Assembly (NCBI RefSeq): GCF_024679245.1
Contig: NC_090172.1
Span: 46,793,676 to 46,857,675 of the forward strand
Reading direction: 5' to 3'
DNA from: Pseudorasbora parva
Taxonomy: Eukaryota > Chordata > Actinopteri > Cypriniformes > Gobionidae
DNA: 64,000 nt
Shown: positions 24,546 to 36,900 of the stretch, one piece after another
How the letters are laid out: every line of letters begins with the position of its first letter
How positions within the stretch are numbered: the first letter of the stretch is position 1
The notes under the pieces: model-generated
Told to the model about the DNA's origin: nothing
Databases searched by the model: none
The model's input: the letters and a program-made list of their open reading frames with translations, nothing else
Program-made: the position numbers and the translations under genes

Positions 24546-26312
24546 ATCTAAACTCTATTCCCTGGTCTCCTCTGTCCTCCTCTGCATTTCTCCAAGAAGG
24601 GTTGGATCGAGGGCTGTCTCCTTCCACCCTGAAGGTTTATGTGGCCGCTATCGCCACCTACCATGACCTCTTGGACGGTAAACCGGTAAGGAAGCATGAC
24701 CTGGTCATCAGGTTCCTGAGGGGTGCGAGGAGACTACATTCTCCTCGTGCTCCTCTCGTACCCTCTTGGGATCTCTCAGTAGTTTAAGTGCACTGCAGAG
24801 GGCCCCGTTCGAGCCTTTGCGGTCAGTAGACGTTAAGTTCTTGTCGATGAAGACAGCGCTCCTGACCGCATTGGCCTCCATCAAGAGGGTAGGGGACCTG
24901 CAGGCATTTTCGGTTGACGAAGCGTGCCTGGAATTCGGGCCGGGTGACTCTCACGTCATCCTGAGACCCCGGCCTGGGTATGTGCCCAAGGTTCCCACCA
25001 CTTTGTTCAGAGACCAGGTGGTGAACCTGCAAGCGCTGCCCTTGGAGGGGGCAGACCCAGCCTTGGCACTGTTCTGTCCAGTACGCGCCCTCCGCGTTTA
25101 CGTAGACAGGACGCAGTGTTTCAGGACCTCAGACCAGCTTGTTGTCTGTTATGGTGGGAAGCTGAAAGGGAAGGCTCTCTCAAAGCAAAGTTTGTCTCAC
25201 TGGATAGTGGATACCATTGTTTTGGCTTACCAGCAGCAGGGGTGCCCGGCCCTTGGGGTCAGGAAACACTCCACTCGGAGTGTGGCCTCCTCTTGGGCTT
25301 TAGCGCATCAAGCACATTCGCCAGATTTTACAATCTCCGAGTGGAGCCTGTATCCGACTATGTACTCGCCTCTACAAGTGGCTGGTAATGGATTGGCTCA
25401 GGTGTCTTCGCTTGCCCACCATTCCACTCCACGGACTGGATACGTGCGTTATTCTTCTCAGGTGAGCTCCCCGAGAGCCCTGAGCTCCTCCAGCACTGAC
25501 GACGCCGACGCCAGTAAGTCTGCCCTTAGCCCAGACACTCGTGTCCGGCTATGTGCCCCATGTGCATGGTTCCCCTCCGGCGACCCCCACATGTGTATTT
25601 CCACCGTAAGCCTCCCTGAGCGGATGTATTCCCTTGGCAACCTTGCCACCCCCTGGGGTTAAAAATCCACCTCCGGCTGGTACCCCAGTGTTCTCCGTAT
25701 GCAGCCCCTCGGGTCATACGTGTATCCTTAAGTCCTCTCTACGGGTAGGCATTTTGGCGCATATCTCCAACTGGAATATGCCTCCCAGTGTACCTTGGTA
25801 TTCCTGCGGTAAGTAGAGGCCTTTAACCATACTATATTGCATCAGGGCACTCACGCTTGCGCAGGGCACTGGAAGACAGCCGAGTGGCGTGATTACATTG
25901 GGACTCCCATTTGTCAGTCACTGACGTTACGTCGGAGTGACTGAACGAAAAGGAATGTCTCGGTTACGTATGTAACCCTCATTCCCTGAGGAGGGAACGG
26001 AGACGTAACGTCCCGCTGCCACATCCACTGTACCGTTGGAACGGCCGAGAGTTCAGTCTTGGCTCCTCAGCAGGTAAACATAATGCGATCATGCCAGCTA
26101 CTTCCTTATATACCCATGTGGGTAGGCGGAGTTACACATGCAAATCTCGCATGCCCATGGCATTGGCACTGCCATTGGGCGTTTTCTAAGATCTCGAAGA
26201 TGATTGGCTTCTAGGCGAAACCCCCATTCGTCAGTCACTGATGTTACGTCTCCGTTCCCTCCTCAGGGAGCGAGGGTTACATATACGTAACCGAGACGTT
26301 ACATATGTAACC
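24546..26312 (+). mobile_element. DIRS-type retroelement, 3' portion
   Basis: A disrupted tyrosine recombinase (24550-25400) is followed by the typical DIRS end. There, GTCTCGGTTACGTATGTAAC at about 25957 is repeated in inverted form at about 26275-26302, and both copies enclose TCCCTGAGGAGGGAACGGAG. Elements of this class use the recombinase instead of an integrase and have no LTRs. Confidence 0.85.
24550..25400 (+). pseudogene. DIRS tyrosine recombinase, disrupted
   Basis: The N-terminal domain reads GLDRGLSPSTLKVYVAAIATY at about 24604. A single-base loss at about 24782 turns the junction before SALQRAPFEP into a TAA stop, and the downstream frame is open from 24766. The catalytic core is recognisable: KTALLTALASIKRVGDLQAF carries the first Arg, and HSTRSVASSWALAH carries the second conserved block. 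After ALAH about 15 codons are missing and the frame shifts. The final motif ARFYNLRVEP, with the nucleophilic Tyr, is in another frame at about 25337. The enzyme is therefore dead. Confidence 0.9.
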
Positions 26313-26335
26313 AAGATGTTTCTCTATTTATCATC

Positions 26336-27121
26336 GTGTTTGTGGGGAGCTTGACGAGCGAGAGACGTGGGAGGAGCGAGCAAGACCGGGGATGTGATTG
26401 TGAAAGAGCGTCACCTGCAAGGCACACTGGTCTCGAGTCCTCTCATGAGGGAACTCAGAGGCATATAAGGAGAGTGACACCAGTGAAGGACGAGAGGGAT
26501 CAGGCCTGGACTTTACATTGTGTTTTGTTTACGTTTTATGTGTGTGTGTGTGCTGTCGTCTATGAGAGGTTGCCCGCCTTTTCTTTTAAACGTTCGCTGG
26601 TTCCCACCTCCTTCCTTACCACACAAACATACTTCATGACATTGGGACATGGTGTCGAAGAGCCCTCACTGCTGTTGTGGATCACGGTGCTGAGGAGTTT
26701 GAGCAGCGAGGATGGCAAAAGACCGCGAGTGGCGGCCCAAGGCGATGGTGCTAGAGCGAGTGCAGACCGGTGGAACGGAGAGCTTGCTGCCGTACCCCAG
26801 GGTCAAGGTGGGGTGGCGGCCGTCCTGGAGGGAGCAGAGGAGTCTGCTGCCATCCACCATGATGAGGAGAAGCTGCTGTTTGCCCTCAACTGGAGAAGCC
26901 ACTTTTTTTTCTCTCGCCACTCTCTCGACCTGTCGTTCTCTGTGTCTCTGTCTCTCGTTTCTATCGTGTCATCTGTCCATTTCCCAGACGCGGGAGACGC
27001 GGAGATTGGGCCCCCGGGGGGAAGTAGGTGCCATCTTGGGTGTACCTCCCGGTCTGCGAGGGGAGATGGGGGTTCGCCGGTTTCCGCCTCCTTTCTTCCC
27101 ACATGAACATACTTAATTACA
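26336..27121 (+). mobile_element. Collapsed Gypsy-like LTR element
   Basis: A segment ending ACACAAACATACTTCATGAC (about 26640) is echoed at 27075-27121 by CACATGAACATACTTAATTAC, both preceded by CGCTGGTTCCC/CGCCGGTTTCC-type sequence, as two LTR ends would be. After the first copy comes TTGGGACATGGTGTCGAAG, close to the primer-binding region of fish Gypsy elements. The interior of only about 400 bases encodes no recognisable polymerase. The 256-codon frame starting at 26336 crosses LTR and interior and is not a real protein. Confidence 0.5.
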
Positions 27122-28690
27122 GTGTTAAACCCACCAATAGCACTCCAGGTGGATAACCCAGTCTGCAATTGGTTCCTGCAAAAGTGTAACAGAAGCAGTA
27201 GAAATGAATGTACAGGTTTCCAGACTGAGTTGCAGGGCGAAATCAAATCGCCGGCATATCAGGCTGGGTTTACCCAGTCTACCACATCACCACATTTTTC
27301 AATGATTCTCAAAGACCTCTTCAGATGAATCAGTCTCTCTAACTGTCTAAATTCTGAGAGCCTGCTCTGCTTTGATTGGCCAGACTGCCCAGTCTGTTAC
27401 AATTGGTCGCTTACAGTCGGAAGCTAAACGGCCATTACCATAACTGAATTTCATCTCTGTCCGGAGGCAGTCCTCAACAATTGTACACACTGTAAAGACA
27501 GTAACTATGATGTTGATTTTACCATATCATTCTGAGATTGAAGTGTTTAAAAATGCATAAATGCATTCGGCAATCCACAAATGTACAGGAAGCGATTCAC
27601 AAATGAATGCCATGCAGTGTAACATAAAAAGCATATTTCTGAATGTTTGTTATTTTCAAAACTCATTTTATTTTTTTGTGAATTTAATACATTTTTGTTA
27701 AACTCCTAACATATATTTGTAGATCTCAGTATATTTATCTATAAATATGTTTAAAAAAAAGAAGAAGAAAAAAAAAAAAGGAAATTGTGAATATATTTAC
27801 ATTTATCTATGGATCATCTTTTGGAATAAAGGGAAAATTCTAAACCCTAACTTAGAAGTGTGTGTAACTCTTACGGCTTCAAATCTTATTTTTTTTCTTC
27901 TGTTCTAAACTTTAGTCTCTTATTCTCACCAAGGCTGCATTTATCTGATCAAAAATACAGTAAGAAAGAGTTGAGATATATATATATTTTACTTTTTTAA
28001 TTTAATATTATTTATTTAACTCATAAGCGGCTCAAATAATTTTGACAACAGAAGCAGCCGGTTGCCAATTTAAACACTTTTTTTAGGAATTGGATTTTGA
28101 TCCCTCTTTGATTTGACTTTCTCTTACTTTCTCTGTCCTATGTTTCTCCTTTTTCCTGCCCCTACACACATTCTAGACTGTTCCTTTGTGAGTGAGAATT
28201 ACGCTAATTTAATGTTTCTCTAATAGCTGCTTCTTTACCCAGCATGCTCTGGGCCTAATGACACTCATCATCCTCCATTCCTAGGCTTATTTCCTGCGAT
28301 TAGAACTTCCATGGCATCATGGTTGTATAATTTTGTCCCAATGTTTATTAATTAAAGTATGTCCTCTGTCTTCAAGCAGCAGACTAATTAGTCAATCACT
28401 AAACTGAAATGGAAGTGAAGCTACGTTGATGGCTGTATTGTTGGGAAAATAATGTGGAATTTGTATGTTGTGTTCGAGCAGCATTGTATAATTGAACAAA
28501 AGCCGAAACTAATGCCGCAACATGGACGTAGTTATCGTGCGACTCCTAGAGCTTGTTTTTTCAATAATACAACCCTGCAGTGCCAGAAGAGCTAGTCTGT
28601 GTTTTAAACGCAGAGAGTGTTCGTATACAAAAGAAACTAAAATTACACAAGCAGAAATGTGTGCAAACTGGACACAAGTCGAGACCACGG
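27122..28690. other. Intergenic with repeat debris
   Basis: Contains CAGGTTTCCAGACTGAGTTG near 27210, another familiar cyprinid repeat phrase. After 27500 it is AT-rich. No gene recognised. Confidence 0.45.
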
Positions 28691-28699
28691 AGCTCCTTA

Positions 28700-28915
28700 C
28701 TATCCGCGCTGAAGCGGAGATCGCTTGGCATTATACGTCACATCAGGATGTCACGTGTCAACTCGACCCGGGACCGTTAAGCGTTGTGTGAAAGCGCACA
28801 TATTACGGCATTTCGCTGGCAGTGTGAATGGACCAAATCTAGCGGCCCGGGAACAAATGCCGGGTCGCATTATTCGTGTATTTGCCGGAATCGCAGTGTG
28901 AAAGGGGCTTTAGGG
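28700..28915. repeat. Fragment of dispersed repeat ending AGTGTGAAAGGGGCTTTAG
   Basis: GC-rich and CpG-rich block ending in the named phrase, which often marks the edge of cyprinid DNA elements. The partner end was not found, so it is a truncated copy or my limits are wrong. Confidence 0.35.
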
Positions 28916-31153
28916 TGCCCATTGTACACCATTCTCAACACTGATCTGTAACATAGAATATTGCGCACATACACACTCTCACAAGGTTGGAGCTGATTAA
29001 GCTCCAGTTCTAACCAAAACATGCTGATAACGTGCTTTCTTTCAGTGAGAGGGACACAGGCAATATTCATCTTGGGTCTTTAGTTTTCGGTAAAAGGAAA
29101 TATGAAAGGAATAAAATATAATCAATTAAATGAAAGACTCTTAAGAAAACAAGAAACATAAAGCAAAATCTGGAAAGATTCATTATAATAATATAGGAAG
29201 ATAAATATTGATTAAGGCTTTGATTGTGATTTCAATAGGATATAAATATATACAGGTACTTTGAAGCGGCAGTGGATTTCAGAATCGCCCCTTCAAACGG
29301 TTGTAGCTGAAGCTGGTAATGAGCAGAGCTGGCAACCCGGATGCTGAAACACTACTGACTTCATGATTGGTGGATAGGTGGAGGGTGGAGCTTCAGGCCA
29401 AAACACAACATGTCAACATCAACATCAGTTGAGGGCTGCAACAACAACTTTTAAGTGACAATATCCTGGCCGGACCATTGCTGTCAGTGATATAAGTATT
29501 TGAAATTAACATGATTTCTTAATGTCTATAGTGAATATCAGGGCCATTTTATGATTCATTGAAATACATTTCTTACATACAGTTCCTTTAACTCAACCTG
29601 CTCATAATCATATTATTCTCTATAGGGCACTGCTGATTGGTTCCTGTTCTATCAGTAGCCAATGAGCTTGCTGCTCAACCTTCAAATACGTGGTCAACAT
29701 TTGCTGCAGCGGTTTCAGAAACCTGCCTCCTTCCCCAGCTCCATCCTTATAGATCTACTACGGGTATTTAATGGATTACTGGTCCACCTTATGTTACTTG
29801 AGAATTTAAAGCCAAAATGTCAAACAAAACTATCATTATCATGGTATATTTTTTGCAACACTTAGTTGTAAACAATGTGTTTCATAGCCTCTCTAAAAAG
29901 CTCTGTGGCACAAAATTATTTTAAATGACCTCTGTCACCCTTCATTTCACAGTATTTTAAATATCTTTGCTGTAGTGTCTGAATGTGTAATTTGACAAAA
30001 TGTGAGAAAAGTACCTCATTTTCAGGTAATCGCTTCTTTAGTCTTTAGCCCATGACTACTTTGCAGACCCACATGCACTGATAGTGGCCCACAGACTGTT
30101 TAGGATAATACAGCGGAAGCTCAATGAAGTCCAAATTTAACACATGCAGAGTGGCTTATCATCATCATCATCGTGATAATAATTATCAGTTCCAGCAGCA
30201 TTCAGCTCTCTGTCTTTCTCTTCCATTTCTGAGATGCGTCATATGGCTAGGTCAAATCCATATAAGTGCCAGGAAGTGAAAGGAAGCAAATTAATAAAGA
30301 AAAGGAGAGCAAGAAACGACATAAAGCATTGAGTCATTCTAGCAGTCAAATCCAGTTACTCAAATCAAGGGAGAGCTAAATATTGCCCTTTGTACTTCTA
30401 GAACTTTTAAACACTGGATTGCTTGCACAGATCTTAAAAAGTTTGACAAAACTTCAAAATACCAATTAGATACTGTGACTCGAATCTTCACCAGAAAAAG
30501 CACTTATTAGAACTATATACCCCATCCATCCCTGCTTTTCCCAGTCTGACTACAAGGCAGATCAGTGCTGCCTGCTTTTGGTGAAACATGAAACTGCAGT
30601 CTTTTCTATTGTATTTGAGGCATCAATTCCAGTTTTATTTTTATGGATTCATTGTCTGCATTGCTGAAAACATAACCCTCATTCATGTACAAAGACACAG
30701 ACTCGGAGAGGATGTGAAATCAGTAAATTAATGAAATTCCCGCAATGTCAAATATGATGCAATAGGGTCTGTTCACACACGTCATGCGTTTTTACTGATC
30801 ATATAGCTATCTTTTTACCATTTACACTTGGTCAAATGTCTGAAGAAAACCGATATAAAGAAGCCTAAAAATAGCCTATTGGTATCAAGAATTAGCATTT
30901 TAACTAGTGAAAAATTAATTGTTGATATCAAGAATGCAAATTAAGTCAAAATGGCTTGCCATAATTACTATTACCTTAATTACCTGGTCTTTTCATGTTT
31001 GGATAGCTAACCACTGTTAGCTATCTATATAATGAATAATGATGTTCTCTATAAAGATCAGTGTAGCTAACAGATTATTATCCTGCCATCATTATTAGAC
31101 ATTACCCAGCCAATGCATTTGCAAAACAAGTGTGGCTTGTAGGCCTATTTGTG

Positions 31154-31156
<3 letters not shown>
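28916..31156. other. Intergenic, no gene recognised
   Basis: Includes a repeat-like block at 29250-29590 that starts ACAGGTACTTTGAAGCGGC and ends ACAGTTCCTTTAA. No coding exon can be supported. Confidence 0.45.

Positions 31157-31241
<85 letters not shown>
31157..31241. repeat. (GA)n microsatellite
   Basis: About 85 bases of pure GA. The serine/leucine frames on the minus strand (31095-31290) are translations of this tract and not genes. Confidence 0.98.
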
Positions 31242-31245
<4 letters not shown>

Positions 31246-32989
31246 ACTTTGGAGGCCTTGCAGATCCTCCAGAGATAAGTCATAAAGCAATCAATGATCT
31301 TCTGTTCAACTCAAGGTCAATGACTATGACTAACCTTGAGTCAAATTAATTGAAAGTTGTTGTGCGCAAATTTAGTTTAAATTTGGTATTGTAACAAACA
31401 AACAAAAATGATGCACAATACCAGAGGAAGTCTTTAATTTTGTATCACACATTCTTATATATTGGGTCTGCAGGATAATGCATGTTTTCCTCAGCATGTT
31501 GGATGCTTTGTGTATGGAATTTCATTCATAAAAGCTTTACGAAAGAGACCTACTTTGAGCCTGTCTGCTCTGTGCCTGATAGTAAAAGACACACAATGGA
31601 CGGTTTCTCAGAAGCAGATTATGTCAAATCCAAGATTAAATTTCACTGTCAGTTATAGCAGTCCCTCTTAGTCCTGCCCTTGGTTTAAAACTGTCTCTGT
31701 AAAACTGGCCCAAAATGCATTTCTCAACACCTCTATTGCTAATAGTTAATAATATCAATATTACAGTGTTGACATTCATCGTCACAAATTAGTGTGCCAT
31801 TTTGTAAAAATAAAACATTTTGAAACCTGATGCTCAAAAGTTTAGCTGTATAAATATAATTGAAATCACAGCAAATCAATGAAAAACATTATGTAGATGT
31901 ATGTTGACTGTCTAAATTCATGTAAATAAATGGAGGGAAATTAATAATTGAAACTCATGGAAATAATGTGACTCCTTTAGTCATACTGAAATGTTTTCTC
32001 CACTGAATACCATCCAATTTGTGACTGATAATTTAACAAGTTGATCAGTGACGCAGTTGTTAAATTATGACTGAGTGTTTCTCATGCAAATAATTCAGTC
32101 TCTCACGGACCACGGCCTATGTTAAAATGTATTGCATGTCAGAATGGATGTGACAGTATATGTGACAAGTTAGAAATCTGGTTAAATAAATGTCAAATAA
32201 GATTTTTATAACAACATGCATGAAATACAGTGCACAACTCCAATGTAACATTTTGTTAAAAAAAGAGGGAGGGAGAAGGTAATCTGCTCTGTCATGAGAC
32301 ACTTTAAGGTCTGGTACGAGGAACAGATGGTCATTATTTGAGAGACAGAACTGGAACTAAATGAGTGCAATGACAAGCCAAATGCTTCAGCAGAGCAAGA
32401 GTGAATGGAGGAGGAGAAACGAAAGGACAGAGGTGGAATAGTGAGAACAATGGAAGGGGTGAGCATGCCGGAAAGACATAAATCATGGTTGCAAAGTAAA
32501 GAGAGTATTACGAAGGAAAGAGAAACAGTACAGCAACAGGAAAGAATGAGATGGAGAAAGAGGGAGAGGAACAACAGAGATGGTGAGAGGAGGAGAATAA
32601 TTTGCTGATGGATAGGTTCTCAGCACATCCATTACACTGTTGCCTGTTTCTCAGATGTCACATATTTTCTCCAAGGACTCCTTGTGTGCTTTTCCATCAT
32701 GAAAGGCAATTACAAGACACCCTAGTGGAAAAAGAGGCTGATTTTCTGCAGTGTTAACCTCCTTTTTTATTGTCACTGCTGATATCAGTTGCTTAACAGC
32801 TGTAATGTATTGTTTATACAGTAAGACCCACTGTGACTTTCAATTTCGTTGTATTTATTATCTTATAAAAAAGTGTTTAATTATTCATTTTAAAGTTGTT
32901 TATTCAGTTTTATAAAATTAAACTGTTAGATACATTTAATACTGTTAAACAGTTTATTAAAAGGGGGTCAAATATATAGGCCTATATGA
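31242..32989. other. Intergenic, no gene recognised
   Basis: AT-rich with a purine-rich stretch at 32400-32600 that yields a spurious charged frame. No element ends recognised. Confidence 0.5.
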
Positions 32990-33086
32990 GCAATATCACA
33001 CGAATAGCAGTGCGATATGGCTGTATATCAAGTACTGCATGCTGCTTTACAGCCATATCGCACAGCTACAAGTTTGATATTGCATT
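32990..33086. repeat. Hairpin element, CAATATCACAC type
   Basis: TGCGATATGGCTGTA at about 33012 pairs perfectly with TACAGCCATATCGCA at about 33048, and the pairing continues imperfectly outward through CAATATC and GATATTG. This type of short stem-loop repeat is common in zebrafish relatives. Confidence 0.7.
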
Positions 33087-33696
33087 TATACAACAGTTTA
33101 ATGGCACAAGGGAGTAAATAATCAAGAACCAACAACAGAGCGTCTTTAAAAACACTCTTGTGCAGAACTACTTTCCACCACAGATTCAAACCTCAAGTTG
33201 ACAGTTTAAAGGCTTCAACATACAGTAGAAAAATGACGTCATTTTGTTCTCACAGCGCTGGTTTGGGAGTTCTCACAGCTTGTTCTCGACACGCTGCCTG
33301 AGCAGAACTATTTTCTTGCGGGTGTCCGAGAACTATTGTGTGATTGGTCATAGATTTAATGTGGGCGTGGTTAATGCGGAGAAACGCAGATGATCGGCAC
33401 CTTCTTTTCCCGTGAAGTATGGAATGTACTGCCAGAACAAACTTTGTTCTTGTTCTTGCCACCTCGAGAAAACAAACAAATTTCTTTGTTCATGCAGAGT
33501 ATGTTCCAAGCTTAACAGTTGAGCCCAAGCCTGCATTACTAATTCTAAAAAGTCACTTTAGAACTAGTAGCCTAAAGAAGGAAGCAAGGAATGTTGAATA
33601 GCTTTATTGACACTTATTGTATTATGTAGAGTATTATGGTAATGTAAGAGAGAATTAGACTAAACAAGGGTATTACCTGCTGCATTTGATATAGTA

Positions 33697-33702
33697 TTTA
33701 TT
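33697..33702 (-). terminator. Polyadenylation signal for the NAT16-like gene
   Basis: AATAAA on the minus strand, about 255 bases after the stop codon at 33958. It is the first canonical signal I find downstream and would give a short 3' UTR. Confidence 0.45.
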
Positions 33703-33957
33703 CTTTAGGTCGATGTCCATAATATCCATTATAAAATAAGTATATCATAAGTTATTATAAGTATAAGAGACTTCAAATTTCAAAAATCTTACCAATGGTA
33801 GTGTATTATATATGTCTCAAAGCTACCCTTTTAATTGCTTAAATTAGAGAGTAAATTCTTAAAACTCATGTACTCATGAGGCATGCAGGAACAAATCTTA
33901 TGGCCAATACAAAATCAATCACCAAAAAACTTTCTTAATTTTTCTCTTTAGATATCA

Positions 33958-36900
33958 TTATAAATCTCTTTCCAAAAAAAGCTGCTCCCAGTAATCTAAG
34001 AACTGCTTCAACGTGTCATGGCCCTCACAAAACTGCTTTAAATCTTCCCATAGAGTCTGATGCATATAAATATGAACCACAACTATTCCTTGAATCTCAC
34101 TTTTCACACTGTCTAGGTGAGCTGTTAATGCCTTCTTTGCTAAAGAAATGTCTGTCCCGTAAAGGTCGATATTAAAACGTAGAGACCCTCCATTAAATGG
34201 AACAGGATAGGGAGGTGTATGGAGGCTCATAAACAGGGGTTTCCCGCCAGAACCATCTACAAACCATGTCAGGTTTCGTCTTGCCAAGATGTGAAGGTTG
34301 CTCTCTATGAGTTTCAAGGGCTGCCAGTCCTGGATGATAGCATCCCCTGGAAGCTGAAGTGTGGAAGACAGGTCTGAATCCAAGAGAAGGGCCTTAAGAG
34401 CATCCAAACCCTTTACTGACACTAAAGGACGGCTGTTGTTGGACACATCTGACGCAAGCAGTTTTACCTTCAGACCTGAGACAAAGCTATCAAATCCCTC
34501 TGAATTCCCCAACAGAGAGAGAACAGCCTGGATTGAAAGACAGAAAGAAAAATGGATCAAAAGATAGTGAGAGAAAGCGAGTCAAGAACAACTTTAGTGG
34601 AGTGCATAATTTATCTAAGAACAAAAATATAAAAATTAAATTAAAAAAGACAAGAAATGTAGATGACACACTTTTTGGTTATCAAACATTTTAAAATTAA
34701 TATTTAAGTCAAAATGAGCCTCTGAAAATGTTTTTCGGTTCTGTGTCTGAACGAATTCAATCAGTTCAACACCGGCTGGGCGTGCTTCTCTGTGAGGTGC
34801 GCTGTCAGATTGACAGAGTCCAACTCCATACCTAGAAAAGAGACCCTCTGCACGGGGTTTGCTCTTTACCCAGTTGACCCGAAGTCCTAACTGGCTGAGG
34901 TGAGCATTTTGTTCCTGTGTTCGAGAACTGCTCTATTGACTGGGCTAGAATCGGCCGTGGTAGTTGAGAATGCGAACACCATGCTCTCTTGTGGCTCTCC
35001 TCCGCGACCTTCTTAAAGACTTGGGTCAACAGGGACAGCCAAAAGGTTAGGACTCTGTACTGACACACCTGCCCCTTGAACGCAAAGTGTAGGAACGGAG
35101 AATCAAGACATGAATGTACACGTCCTTCAGGTCGATTGCTGCAAATCAATCTTGAGGACAGATGCACCCGAAGATGCGGTTCTGTGCTAGCAGCCTGTTT
35201 TTCAGCGGTTGTTTTCTATGTCCAAGGGTTGAAGCGACAATTATGTGATATATAGACCCATGAGTGCGAATTTTAGCAGGCAATCTTGCCAAAATAACAC
35301 ACATTTTACCCCCCAAACACCATTTTTCCCCCGGAGGAACCCCCCCCCCCCCAAGAAGCTATTGTTTAGGGCTAGTAGTTGGTGGATTTTGTTGTAAAAA
35401 CTTGGCAACCCTGTCTGCACACGGGCTGGAATAAACGATCTTAGCCGCTGTTGTAAAAAAATAAAAGAATTTAATGATACACAGAGTACTTACCCAACAT
35501 CATCATCTTTGAGAGAAATTATGAAGGTGAATGCATATACAAACAAGCTCTCCGTTTAGGATTCGAGTAAATATAATCCAAGCCCCTTTGATGATGTGCA
35601 TGATTACGTTACTGATAATTACTCCTCTATGGAGCGATGCAAGACCGAAGTGCCCGACCTAAAAATGTTGTGGACGGGGCTAGGTTCGGCTGGCATCCAG
35701 GCTACTTTCCCCCCTCATATCCCCCTGAGACAAGAGATTTATGCATTTTATTTCTGGAAAAAATCCTCCTATGATGCAAATTGACGATATTTGCATCATA
35801 GGAGGAATGTTTGGCCAAAGGCTAAAGACTACAACCAGCAGAGGGAGCCATTTCCGCATGTTTTGAACCTGCGCATGGGGGATGGGAGATTACACTCAGA
35901 GCTCAGCTCGCAGCTCGCAGCTACAGGCACTCATTTAAGCGGAGCTATGGTGAGCAATGTAAGTCTTTTAACTTCCCAAATTAATTTCTATGAAAGTTAA
36001 GCTTGCAAAGGCATGAACTGAAACTCCATACTGAACTCGCGTTGTGAATGTATGCCGCGGGTGTAGTCGCGTTTACCTCAGCTCTCATCAGAAGAGCTCC
36101 TCAGCTCATTTATCTGACTCCTGCAGTTAGTGCTCAGTGCTGTGATACTCGCGCAGTGACTCACTCATTATATTGAACAGACATGTTCAGTTTTTAATTG
36201 TAGTGTCTTCTCCAACTCAGTCACAGTAATCAAGTTGGTGGCTTTGGAAATGGCCTCACAGGGCAGCGAAGCATTCTGGGAATTGTAGTCTTTCATGCCC
36301 ATGAGACAAAAATACATTTTCTGTCTTTTCTCAGTCTAGAAGGCACCAAATTCAAAAATAATGTCACATTTCTACTACATTGATGACCCAGTTTAAATAC
36401 ATATTCATCTTCCCAGCACTGAAGTAACACATGAGGTATATTGGCCTAACAATGTAAACAAAAGTGTAGTGTTGTGTTCATTTATGAATATACTATTGTG
36501 CATTGTTAATTAACATTTGTTTATAATACATTGAATAAAGTTTACACAACTTGAAATCTGCTTTAAAGCAGCTCTACAGAAAACAGTAATGTTGTCAGCA
36601 CCTGAGCTGGATGATGACAATACTTTTTTTGATTGAACCAAACTGAATTAACACTAAACTTACTTCAGCTGAACACTACTGTCTTTTTAGAGTTTTTTTT
36701 TTTAGAGAATTGAATTATGTTTGCATCACTGAATGAATAATTTTTGTTAATCCCTGTAAAGCTGCTTTGAAACAATCTATTTTGTATAAACCAATAATAT
36801 ATAAATAAAGGTGACTTTACTTGACTTACATACCCCACCCGACATACTTTAAGAAGTATAAATTTAACTCACCCGTCTGGCCAGCAGTGTGAACTTGCGC

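Noticed and set aside
26336..27106. Open frame of 256 codons
   Set aside because: It runs through an LTR-like end, a primer-binding-like region and interior without any known domain, so it is a chance fusion across a retroelement remnant.
31095..31290. Serine/leucine repeat proteins
   Set aside because: Direct translation of a (GA)n microsatellite on the opposite strand.
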